Of a stretch of 64,000 nt of DNA, positions 56,616 to 64,000 are shown in pieces. How positions within the stretch are numbered: the stretch's first letter is position 1; each line of letters begins with the position of its first letter. The translations under genes were made by a program, and so were the position numbers. Below the pieces are notes generated by a model. It was not told the origin of the DNA, searched no databases, and was given only the letters and a program-made list of their open reading frames with translations. Origin of the DNA: Acidobacteriaceae bacterium (GTDB lineage Bacteria; Acidobacteriota; Terriglobia; Terriglobales; Acidobacteriaceae); assembly GCA_003139095.1 (NCBI GenBank), contig PLHW01000072.1, positions 85,813-149,812 on the forward strand, read 5' to 3'.

Positions 56616-57824
56616 ATGGGAGTTACGAAGATCTCACGTGTTATCGTCGCATTGACTTTTCTTTTTGCCCTGCTTGCTGTGGCGCTGCCTGCGCTCGCAC
56701 AAACCGAGACGGTGCTCTACAGCTTCGGGAGTCAGTCCGGAGATGGCGCCAATCCCTACGCGGGGGTGATATGGGACGCGGAGGGCAACCTCTACGGTAC
56801 CACGGTCAACGGCGGCGCGAACGGCGGCGCGAACGGCTACGGCTCGGTGTTCAAGCTGACTCCTTCCGGAACGGAAACCGTGCTCCATAGTTTCGCTTCC
56901 AACGGCACCGACGGGGTCTATCCCTACGCGGGGCTGTTTATGGACACGGAGGGCAACCTCTACGGCACCACGTATCAGGGCGGCGCGAATGGCTACGGCA
57001 CGGTGATCAAGCTGACTCCTTCCGGAACGGAAACCGTGCTCCATAGTTTCTCTGCCAACGGCTTCGACGGGGTCTACCCCTACGGGGGGCTGGTCATGGA
57101 CACGAAGGGCAATCTCTACGGCACCACTGAGGGTGGAGGCGCGTACGGCGTCGGCACAGTGTTTAAGCTCACTCCCTCGGGAACCGAAACCGTGCTTCAT
57201 AGTTTCGCTCCCAGTGGCACCGACGGGTTCTCCCTGTTCGCCGGGCTGATCATGGGCAAGAAGCACAACCTCTACGGCACCACCTACGCGGGCGGCAAGA
57301 ACGGCTACGGCACGGTGTTCAAGATGACTTCCTCCGGGGCCGAAACCGTGCTCTACAACTTCTGCCCCCGACCGGGCTGTGCGGACGGCGAGTTCCCTTA
57401 CGCGGGTCTGGTGACGGACAGGAAGGGAAACCTCTATGGCACTACGCTCTATGGCGGTGCGAACAACTACGGCACGGTGTTTGAAGTGAGCGCAACGGGA
57501 ACGCACACCGTGCTCTACAACTTCACTGGCAGTTCCACGGACGGCTACGATCCTTTTGCAGGATTGGTCGTGGACAAGAATGGCAACCTCTACGGCGCCT
57601 CAGCTTATGCGTCGGGCAATAGCTACGGAGTGGTGTTTGAGCTTTCACCGGGTAAGAAGGGAGCGCCCTGGACCTTCAAATCCCTCCATGCCTTCGAGAC
57701 AGGTTCCGGAGACGGGCTCGCTCCCTTTGGAACCTTGATCCTCGACACAGAAGGCAACCTGTATGGCACCACAGTCGATGGCGGCGCCAACACCATTGGC
57801 ACAGTGTTCAAGGTGACTCCGTAG
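56616..57824 (+). CDS. Secreted GloVer-repeat protein 2
   Basis: 402-residue homologue of the preceding protein. Signal peptide VIVALTFLFALLAVALPALA (then QTE). The repeats are more regular: GTETVLHSFxxNGxDGVYPY followed by GNLYGTTxxGGANGYGTVFKLTPS. The ribosome-binding site AAGGAG is 7 bp before ATG 56616. Third-codon usage is less C-biased than in GloVer 1, and the gene follows the AT-rich island, so the two copies may have different histories. Confidence 0.88.
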   Translation: MGVTKISRVIVALTFLFALLAVALPALAQTETVLYSFGSQSGDGANPYAGVIWDAEGNLYGTTVNGGANGGANGYGSVFKLTPSGTETVLHSFASNGTDGVYPYAGLFMDTEGNLYGTTYQGGANGYGTVIKLTPSGTETVLHSFSANGFDGVYPYGGLVMDTKGNLYGTTEGGGAYGVGTVFKLTPSGTETVLHSFAPSGTDGFSLFAGLIMGKKHNLYGTTYAGGKNGYGTVFKMTSSGAETVLYNFCPRPGCADGEFPYAGLVTDRKGNLYGTTLYGGANNYGTVFEVSATGTHTVLYNFTGSSTDGYDPFAGLVVDKNGNLYGASAYASGNSYGVVFELSPGKKGAPWTFKSLHAFETGSGDGLAPFGTLILDTEGNLYGTTVDGGANTIGTVFKVTP

Positions 57825-58227
57825 TGGCTTCCGAAGATGTTCTCGGGTGAGAAGATGCCGGAATGCTCCGGCCTCTTCTGCCAGCGTCTCATCCAGGCGG
57901 GCTTCAGCCCCTGAGGGCTTGGCGTCCGTTCCTGCAAAAGTATTTGTCAGAAGAGTTCGACGCCACTGAGCGCAACGCGGGATTTACACGATAAACAGGT
58001 GCCCTCCTGAGAGTGTGTGATTTTTCAGTTGTCCTCCTGAGTGCAGCGGGGTAAGCGAAGCGCGCCCCGCGAGTCGAAGGACCCCTACCTCTCCCAACCG
58101 CCCAGCGCCAGCCACATAACCTTACTCAACCACGAGCCTGAGAGCCTGAGAGCTTGGAGCTAAAAGCGAACAGCGAACGCCGAACCGCCGCCCTCTGCTA
58201 AACTATCTCCATTCCCGTGGGGGAAAA
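57825..58227. other. Non-coding gap with dispersed intergenic elements
   Basis: Contains a GGGCT-TC-AGCCC mini-hairpin (57899-57910), a tcctcctgag...gcgagtcgaaggaccc element (58032-58084) and gagcctgagagcctgagagc words (58135-58160). No gene is recognised. Confidence 0.5.
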
Positions 58228-59628
58228 ATGCTCAAACGCCTGTTCCCAATCCTGCTCCTTGCCCTGACCATCCCCGCCCTCGCCAAAGACGCTCCCTCCG
58301 ACCCGCGCCTCAAAAACGCCTTCCGCCGCCCCGAACAAAACGGCTGGACCTTCGTCCACCTCCAGGGCTCTCCCTCCGAAATCGGCTTCCAGCACGGCTT
58401 TCTCCTCGCCCCCGAAATCGCCGACACCCTCAAAGTTATCCAGGTCGAGCAGGCCCATGACCAGAAAAAGGACTGGCAATTTTTCCGCGACGCCGCCCGC
58501 AACATGATGTGGCCCCACATCGAGGCCGAGTATCGTGAAGAGCTGCAAGGCATCGCCGACGGCGCCAACGCGCAAGGCCTCAAAATCGATCTCTGGGACG
58601 TCGTCGCCATGAACGCCGCCCTCGAGTGGGAATACTACGTCAAGCAATACAATAAGGAGCACGGCATCCAGTCCGCCGCCTCCCTCGTTGCCCCCGAGCA
58701 CTGTTCCGCCTTCGTCGCCACCGGCAGCTACACCAAGGACGGCAAGATCGTCATCGCCCACAATAACTGGACCAGCTATCTCGACGGCGCACGCTGGACC
58801 ATCATCTTCGACATCCTCCCCGCCCGCGGCAATCGCATGCTCATGGACGGCCTTCCCGGCCTCATCCACAGCGCTGACGACTTCGTCGTCAACTCCGGCG
58901 GCATCGTCATCACCGAAACCACCATCGGCCATTTCTCCGGCTACGATCCCAACGGCATCCCCGAATTCGTCCGCGCCCGCAAGGCCGCCCAGTACTCCAA
59001 CTCCATCGACGATTTCGCCCGCATCATGAAAGACGGCAACAACGGCGGCTACGCCAACAACTGGCTCCTCGCCGACATTCACACCAACGAAATCGCCAGC
59101 CTCGAGCTCGGCCTCAAGAACGTCACGCTCGAAAAAAAGACAGACGGCTACATCGTCGGCTCCAACTTTCCCGTCAACGAAAATTTAATTCGTGAAGAAA
59201 CCGACTTCGATCCCAAGGATATGAGCATCAGCGCCAACGCCCGCCATCTCCGCTGGGAGCAGCTCATGGCCGAGAACAAAGGCAAAATCGACGTCCCCGC
59301 CGCCCAGCGTTTTCTCGCCGACCACTACGACACTTACGACAAAAAAGAAGAGGCCGACGAGCGCACCCTGGACGGCCACATCGATCTCTCCCCCCGCGGC
59401 TCCATGCCCTGGGAGCCGCCTTACGGCGATGCTGGCGCCGTCCAGAACAAAGCCACCGACGCCAAACTCGCCGCCCACATGTCCTTCACCGCCGCCGCCG
59501 GACACGCCTGTGGCCAAGACTTCAAAGCCGCTCAGCATCTCCACGAGCACCCGGAATTCGCCTGGGAAGAAACCACCATCCGAGACATGCCCGCCCACCC
59601 CTGGACAACGTTCTCCATCGCCAAATAA
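58228..59628 (+). CDS. Exported C45-type Ntn hydrolase / phospholipase B-like protein
   Basis: 466-residue protein with a signal peptide (MLKRLFPILLLALTIPALA, KDA). The pattern FVHLQGSPSEIGFQHGFLLA, EELQGIADGANAQG, then EHCSAFVATGSYTKDGKIVI and AHNNWTSYLDG is that of the C45 acyltransferase/phospholipase B-like N-terminal-nucleophile group. C159 is the expected autocatalytic nucleophile. The middle contains GGIVITETTIGHFSGYDPNG and NNWLLADIHTNEIASLELG, also typical. Substrate (acyl amide or lipid) cannot be told from sequence. No neighbour suggests a pathway. Confidence 0.83.
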   Translation: MLKRLFPILLLALTIPALAKDAPSDPRLKNAFRRPEQNGWTFVHLQGSPSEIGFQHGFLLAPEIADTLKVIQVEQAHDQKKDWQFFRDAARNMMWPHIEAEYREELQGIADGANAQGLKIDLWDVVAMNAALEWEYYVKQYNKEHGIQSAASLVAPEHCSAFVATGSYTKDGKIVIAHNNWTSYLDGARWTIIFDILPARGNRMLMDGLPGLIHSADDFVVNSGGIVITETTIGHFSGYDPNGIPEFVRARKAAQYSNSIDDFARIMKDGNNGGYANNWLLADIHTNEIASLELGLKNVTLEKKTDGYIVGSNFPVNENLIREETDFDPKDMSISANARHLRWEQLMAENKGKIDVPAAQRFLADHYDTYDKKEEADERTLDGHIDLSPRGSMPWEPPYGDAGAVQNKATDAKLAAHMSFTAAAGHACGQDFKAAQHLHEHPEFAWEETTIRDMPAHPWTTFSIAK

Positions 59629-59726
59629 CCCGTAGCGTTCGTGTGGGGCGGACACTCCTGTCCGCCGCCCTTGCTGTTGCCTTTTTGCTGTTGTCTTTAG
59701 TTGTTGCTCTTGCCCGACGATTCACG

Positions 59727-59792
59727 CTTTTGACGTTCCTCCGTGTTCCTCCGTGTCCCTCGTGGTAAAAGGCTTTTGACGTTCCTCCGTGT
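59727..59792. repeat. Exact 20-bp direct repeat with cctccgtg words
   Basis: CTTTTGACGTTCCTCCGTGT occurs exactly at 59727-59746 and 59773-59792, with further ttcctccgtgtccctcgtgg in between. This is the reverse complement of the accacggagg word at 13647. The gap 59629-59972 holds no gene. Confidence 0.65.
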
Positions 59793-59972
59793 CTCCCGTA
59801 GTTCACGCCTTTGACTCCTGACGCGCCAACTTTTCCACTTGACGCCGCCCCAAGACGGCGTAACACTGTGTCCGCCCAGCTTACTCGGTCCCGAAGCCCC
59901 CTTGGGCCCGCTAACTCGAGCCGTTCGAGAAACAGCAAGCCTCTCTTTGTCCATCGGAAAGTGAGGTCCGTC

Positions 59973-60794
59973 ATGAAGTCGCTCCTGCCTTCGAAGCCCG
60001 TAAACCTTGGCCATTCCCTTCACCACCACCTTCATCTCTACGCCCTCGCCGCCAGCGCAGCGGGAGTGAGCGTGCTGGCTCTCGCCCAACCCACCGAAGC
60101 CGAAATCATTTATACGCCTGCCAATGTCACCATCGGCACCAATCAGGAGTATGGTCTCGATCTCAACAATGACGGCATCGTCGACTTCACCATCAAGGCC
60201 TTTGGCAAGTACTTCCCTCCCGTCACCTACATCAACTCCCTCGTCGTGAAGCACCCGCCCGCCGGCAACGAGGTCGCCGCACATCTCGCCTTCGGGTTGT
60301 ACTCTGGCGGAGGCTTTCGCTTTGCCTATGCCCTTGGTTCCGGGCTACCGATCAGCCCGCAGGCCCGTCATTTTAGTGCGGGTCGGGCCACCATGACCTG
60401 GGTGTGCGAATGTGATGCCGGGGGGCATTATCGCGGCAGTTGGCTTACTCACTCCTCGCACCAGCCGCTTAGCAACCGTTATCTCGGATTCAAATTCAAG
60501 ATTAACGGCGAAGTCCACTACGGCTGGGCGCGCCTGAACGCGACCTATGGTGGCGCGCTGCTGACCGGCTATGCCTACGAGACCGTTCCTGACCAGGGGC
60601 TCAACGCCGGCCAGGAACAAGAAACACAAGCGCAGGAAGCAGAGAAGAAGGTCGGGCAGCCGGATCCAGCGGCTCTCACCCTGCCGGCTCAAAAGCCTGC
60701 CACGCTGGGAATGTTGGCGCACGGTGCACGCGGCCTGCCCATGTGGCGAAAAAGGCAAGCGGCGCTGGCGGCAGATAGATCTCTGACTCCATGA
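59973..60794 (+). CDS. Tandem secreted paralogue 1 (LHLYALAASAAG family)
   Basis: 273-residue exported protein, first of five similar genes. The N-terminus has HHHLHLYALAASAAGVSVLA-LAQPTEA followed by EIIYTPANVTIG, a signal peptide in which the stretch before cleavage is unusually well conserved between copies. A calcium-type loop follows (YGLDLNNDGIVDFTIK). The core ends with RYLGFKFKINGEVHYGWARL and LLTGYAYETVPDQ. The tail TPATLG-like (KPATLGMLAHGARGLPMWRK) resembles a PEP-CTERM-style signal: small motif, short hydrophobic run, basic end. ATG 59973 has GAGG 7 bp upstream. Function unknown. Confidence 0.8.
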   Translation: MKSLLPSKPVNLGHSLHHHLHLYALAASAAGVSVLALAQPTEAEIIYTPANVTIGTNQEYGLDLNNDGIVDFTIKAFGKYFPPVTYINSLVVKHPPAGNEVAAHLAFGLYSGGGFRFAYALGSGLPISPQARHFSAGRATMTWVCECDAGGHYRGSWLTHSSHQPLSNRYLGFKFKINGEVHYGWARLNATYGGALLTGYAYETVPDQGLNAGQEQETQAQEAEKKVGQPDPAALTLPAQKPATLGMLAHGARGLPMWRKRQAALAADRSLTP

Positions 60795-60865
60795 TCATCT
60801 CCGCCCAAGCGCGCCGTTGATACCCGACGCACAAGATTTCTCGCGAGCAACAATATGAGGGGAAT

Positions 60866-61660
60866 ATGAAAACCAAAGCGTCCTCCTTCGATGCCTCCAT
60901 CCATCGTGATTCTCTGCCTCAACATCTTCACGCGTATGCCTTGGCCGCCAGCGCCGCCGGAGTCACCATGCTGGCGTTGGCGCAACCCGCCCAGGCCGAG
61001 ATCGTCTACACGCCTGCCAACGTCACCATCGGCCCCAATCAGAGTTACGATCTCGATCTCAACAATGACGGCATCGTCGACTTCACGATCGTGAACCAGC
61101 TCACGAGCACCGCCTCAAAGTTCGATTTGAATCTCTTCGTGACGAACCCGGGAGGCGGCAATGCCGTGGCTGCACATAGCGTCAACAGTGGAGGGCTCCC
61201 GTGGGCGTACGCGTTCTCCACCGGATTCCGGATCACCCAGCCGAAACGGCACTTCACCTCCGGCCGCGCCACCATGGCCTGGTCTCGCGGATTCAAAACG
61301 TTTGGCTCCGCCTGGGGCGGCAGTTGGCCCGGAACCTACGGCTTCGGAGGCTACGGCTATCTGGGACTGAAGTTCACAATTAAGGGCAAAATCCACTACG
61401 GCTGGGCGCGACTCTATACTGACCTCGCTCAGAGCCAGTCAGCTACGTTGACCGGCTACGCCTACGAGACCGTTCCCAACAAGGCAATCAAAACAGGTCA
61501 AGAGCAAGGTACAGATGACGGTGTCGAGCAACCGCATCCCGCAGCTCTCTCGCATCCGCATCGGACGCCCGCGACTCTCGGCCATCTCGCCGCCGGAGCC
61601 CCCGCTCTTCCCCTGTGGCGCCAGAAACAACAGATCGTCCCGCCGCAAGATGCCCCATAA
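60866..61660 (+). CDS. Tandem secreted paralogue 2
   Basis: 264 residues. QHLHAYALAASAAGVTMLAL, AQPAQA, then EIVYTPANVTIGPNQSYDLD and NNDGIVDFTIVNQL. The core holds FTSGRATMAWSRGFKTFGS and YLGLKFTIKGKIHYGWARLY. The tail is TPATLGHLAAGAPALPLWRQ-KQ. GAGGGGA precedes ATG 60866. It is nearest to copy 1 in the mature region (both have IYTPANVTIG and an FxxGRATMxW segment), whereas copies 3-5 have IYKxxxxHIG. About 70 bp separate it from copy 1. Confidence 0.8.
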   Translation: MKTKASSFDASIHRDSLPQHLHAYALAASAAGVTMLALAQPAQAEIVYTPANVTIGPNQSYDLDLNNDGIVDFTIVNQLTSTASKFDLNLFVTNPGGGNAVAAHSVNSGGLPWAYAFSTGFRITQPKRHFTSGRATMAWSRGFKTFGSAWGGSWPGTYGFGGYGYLGLKFTIKGKIHYGWARLYTDLAQSQSATLTGYAYETVPNKAIKTGQEQGTDDGVEQPHPAALSHPHRTPATLGHLAAGAPALPLWRQKQQIVPPQDAP

Positions 61661-61895
61661 CTGAGACGCATCGAGTTAGAGAGCGACGACATCAATCCCC
61701 CCTCGACCAGGACCGGGGTTTTGAGCCAGATTCCCATATGGCCCGTACAGCCCCTTGACACGATGCAAGCCTCGTGGTCGAATGTTGGTCCTCTTCAGTA
61801 CCGGCATTCGGCGAACGCCAGCACCACTTGGAAGCACCGAACGTTGGACGAACGGCGGGGATCCATCCCGCATATCAGACAAAGTGAAAGGAATT

Positions 61896-62645
61896 ATGAA
61901 AACCGCGCGTTCGCTCAAGCCCATCAATTCTCCGGATTTGTTTCAAAAGCACCTTCACATGTATGCCCTCGCCGCCAGTGCCGCAGGAGTGAGCATGCTG
62001 GCGCTGGCCTCGCCCGCCGAAGCCGAGATTATCTACAAATCCGCCAACACCCACATCGGCCTCAATCAGGTCGTCAGTTTCGACCTGAATGGCGACGGCA
62101 TCGTCGATTTCAATTTCGTGGACTTCTGGAGAAACTCGACCGGCGGCGACTCGTTCGGGAATCTCAGCGTCACATACGCTCAGTCAGGGAACGCGGTTAT
62201 GGGCACCGTCGGCGGCCGTTATGCTTCCGCCCTCCGCGTCGGCGTGCCCATCGGACCCAATGGCAAGTTCTCGCCCTCCGGATTGATGGCGTGGGGATTC
62301 CAACAAACGACTGCTCCCTACAAAGCCCGTTGCTATGGCCCATGGAAGAGCAAGGCAAATCGCTATCTTGGCCTCAAATTTATGATCAGCGGCGAAGCGC
62401 ATTATGGCTGGGCACGATTGACTGAGACTTGTAAAAAGGGCGAGAACACCGCATTGTTATCCGGTTACGCCTACGAGACCATTCCTAACCAGGCCATCAC
62501 GTCGGGAAAGAAAAAAGGAAACCTAGAGGACGAGGGTCTGACCGGGTCGGAGTCCACTCCGCAAAGCGTTCCAGTTCCAACCCCAGCCTCATTAGGGATG
62601 CTGGCGGGGGGAGCGCCCGCGCTTAGCATTTGGCGTCGGCAATAG
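61896..62645 (+). CDS. Tandem secreted paralogue 3
   Basis: 249 residues from ATG 61896 with AAAGGA before it. MKTARSLKPINSPDLFQKHL, HMYALAASAAGVSMLALASP, AEAEIIYKSANTHIGLNQVV, then SFDLNGDGIVDFNFVDF. The C-terminal half (NRYLGLKFMISGEAHYGWAR, TETCKKGENTALLSGYAYET) is almost the same as in copy 4. The tail PVPTPASLGMLAGGAPALSI-WRRQ is the best-formed candidate sorting signal of the array. A longer upstream frame to 61755 is not needed. Confidence 0.8.
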   Translation: MKTARSLKPINSPDLFQKHLHMYALAASAAGVSMLALASPAEAEIIYKSANTHIGLNQVVSFDLNGDGIVDFNFVDFWRNSTGGDSFGNLSVTYAQSGNAVMGTVGGRYASALRVGVPIGPNGKFSPSGLMAWGFQQTTAPYKARCYGPWKSKANRYLGLKFMISGEAHYGWARLTETCKKGENTALLSGYAYETIPNQAITSGKKKGNLEDEGLTGSESTPQSVPVPTPASLGMLAGGAPALSIWRRQ

Positions 62646-62686
62646 GGCCAACACTGCCTTACGAAATGGACAAACAGCGGACAATC

Positions 62687-63433
62687 ATGAAGATCTTCGC
62701 CCCTTCGTCGAATCCCCTCAACTCTCCTGATTCATTTCAAGAGCGTCTTCACATGTACGCCCTCGCTGCCAGCGCGGCAGGAGTGGGCATGCTGGCGCTG
62801 GCGCCGCCCGCCGGGGCCGAGATTATTTACAAATCGGCGAACACGCATATCGGCCTCAATCAGGTCGTCAGTCTCGACCTGAATGGCGACGGCGCTGCCG
62901 ATTTCAATCTCAAGGATACTTGGGGTGTCGCCACGGGTGTACTCTACGCCGGTGCCATTTGGGTCGAACCCACTCAGACAGAGAACGCGGTGATGATCCG
63001 CGACAACAGTAGTTTCGCTACTGCCCTTCGGGCCGGAGCCCCAATCGGATCCGATGCTAAGTTCACTTCATCTTCCAGAGTGCCGATGGTGCAAGGATTC
63101 CACGAATATACGAACCCACCCTATAAGTGGGGTTGTTATGGCCCTTGGAAGAACAAGGCAAATCGCTATCTTGGCCTCAAATTTATGATCAGCGGCGAGG
63201 TTCATTACGGCTGGGCGCGATTGACTGAGACTTGTAAAAAGGGCGAGAACACTGCATTGTTATCCGGTTACGCCTACGAGACCATTCCCAACCAGAGCAT
63301 TACCGCGGGAAGGAAAAAAGGAAAGCTAGAAGACGAGAGCACCGGGTCGGGTGAGTTCACTCCACAAAGTGTCCCGGCCCCGACGCCCGCCACATTAGGC
63401 GCGCTGGCGAAGGGAGCAGCAGGTAGAAGGTGA
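62687..63433 (+). CDS. Tandem secreted paralogue 4 (tail altered)
   Basis: 248 residues from ATG 62687, the start that aligns with copy 3 (MKIFAPSSNPLNSPDSFQER against MKTARSLKPINSPDLFQKHL). An ATG at 62666 is also possible, and no good ribosome-binding site was found for either. LHMYALAASAAGVGMLALAP, PAGAEIIYKSANTHIGLNQV, DLNGDGAADFNLKD. The central part differs strongly from copy 3, but the C-terminal half is nearly identical. The tail stops at TPATLGALAKGAAGRR, lacking the final WRR-type end of copy 3. Confidence 0.78.
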   Translation: MKIFAPSSNPLNSPDSFQERLHMYALAASAAGVGMLALAPPAGAEIIYKSANTHIGLNQVVSLDLNGDGAADFNLKDTWGVATGVLYAGAIWVEPTQTENAVMIRDNSSFATALRAGAPIGSDAKFTSSSRVPMVQGFHEYTNPPYKWGCYGPWKNKANRYLGLKFMISGEVHYGWARLTETCKKGENTALLSGYAYETIPNQSITAGRKKGKLEDESTGSGEFTPQSVPAPTPATLGALAKGAAGRR

Positions 63434-63536
63434 GTCAGCAGGTTGAAATAGGTCAAGACCTCATAGAATAGTCTGCCTCAAGACTGCCAGAAGGTGTACA
63501 ATTTTGTCGCCATTTCCGAGTTGAGTATGAAAAAAC

Positions 63537-64000
63537 CCGCCAATGTTTCAGAGTCACTTCATCAGCAGTTGCACCTTTATGCCCTGGCCGCAAGCGCGGC
63601 AGGGGTAGCCATGCTTGCAATGGCACCATTGGGCGAAGCAGAGATTATCTACAAACGGGATCAAGTGCATATTGGGGAGAACAGCAGTTATTCTCTGGAT
63701 GTTAATGGCGATGGCACGGTCGATTTCACTATTAGTGTTGGCAGGGGTAGCAGCAGTGGAGGTATGGTGTTGCCCGGCCAAGCAGGGAATGAAGTTGCTC
63801 TATCCGCAGGGAGTTATTTTGCTACGGCACTTCCTGCTGGGGCCGTAATCGGCCCTAACGCCAAATTTTCCCCTGGTGCTGGATGGTGGATGTTTCTTTG
63901 GTATTTCCCAAGCGCCCACTTTGGAACCTGTTGGGGGCCGTGGGCAGTCGACCCCAATGGCTACCTGGGTCTGAAGTTTATGATTAGTGGCGAAGTCCAT
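63537..64000 (+). CDS. Tandem secreted paralogue 5 (3' end outside window)
   Basis: Open from ATG 63537 to the window edge (154 codons). MKKPANVSESLHQQLHLYAL, AASAAGVAMLAMAPLGEAEI, IYKRDQVHIGENSSYSLDVN, GDGTVDFTISVG, later AVDPNGYLGLKFMISGEVH. It keeps all family landmarks except the C-terminal tail, which is outside. About 100 bp separate it from copy 4. The array may continue beyond the window. Confidence 0.78.

Overview
The window is a high-GC chromosomal segment of an Acidobacteriota member (probably class Terriglobia). The assignment rests on a VWFA-related protein of the acidobacterial type, two GloVer-repeat secreted proteins, an Oar-like TonB receptor with an N-terminal carboxypeptidase-regulatory domain, the acidobacterial form of Hfq, and many short reiterated intergenic 'words'. 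No rRNA, tRNA, CRISPR array, prophage or intact insertion sequence was seen.

Layout. 0-4.5 kb: recO, an orphan HigA-type regulator, glyQ, glyS (cut by the window edge) and a 7Fe ferredoxin. 4.7-8.4 kb: a PLP decarboxylase-TPR-ATP-grasp fusion broken by an apparent one-base frameshift, then the 3' remnant of an amidohydrolase gene. 8.5-15 kb: VWA protein, B12/radical-SAM protein, an aconitase-family enzyme with an N-terminal swivel domain, suhB and hfq. 15-21 kb: a Mo-sensing TOBE regulator, an outer-membrane barrel, a molybdopterin catalytic subunit without Tat signal and a fused FeS/NrfD-type membrane subunit, then cysE. 22-28 kb: the glyoxylate shunt. Malate synthase and a TPR-HTH protein are divergent from a long isocitrate lyase. 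A 21-bp perfect palindrome, a small ORF and a hairpin lie in the divergent region. The small ORF ends in the same C-terminal peptide as isocitrate lyase. 28.1-28.9 kb: remnant of a NiFe-hydrogenase locus (broken cytochrome b, maturation protease).

29-36 kb appears to be one signalling unit: Hpt protein, REC-GGDEF diguanylate cyclase, TonB receptor, YfiR-like periplasmic protein, and a membrane hybrid histidine kinase whose N-terminal region looks like the YfiN sensor domain. Then comes a DEAD-box helicase. 37.5-52 kb is a starch/maltodextrin island: two secreted GH13 enzymes, an Oar-like TonB receptor, a divergent membrane-bound ToxR/CadC-like regulator, a GPH/MFS sugar transporter, MalQ and an SSS-family symporter. 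52-59.6 kb codes for secreted proteins: FG-GAP repeat protein, Wza-like export protein, two GloVer proteins and a C45-type Ntn hydrolase. 60-64 kb is a tandem array of five paralogous secreted proteins with an unusually conserved N-terminal signal and a C-terminal tail that resembles a sorting signal; the last copy runs off the window.

Most promising for new biology: (1) the shared C-terminal DEL-x-PSGD tail of the small ORF and isocitrate lyase, with its palindrome and hairpin; (2) the five-copy secreted family; (3) the YfiR/hybrid-kinase/Hpt/GGDEF unit; (4) the decarboxylase-TPR-ATP-grasp fusion.
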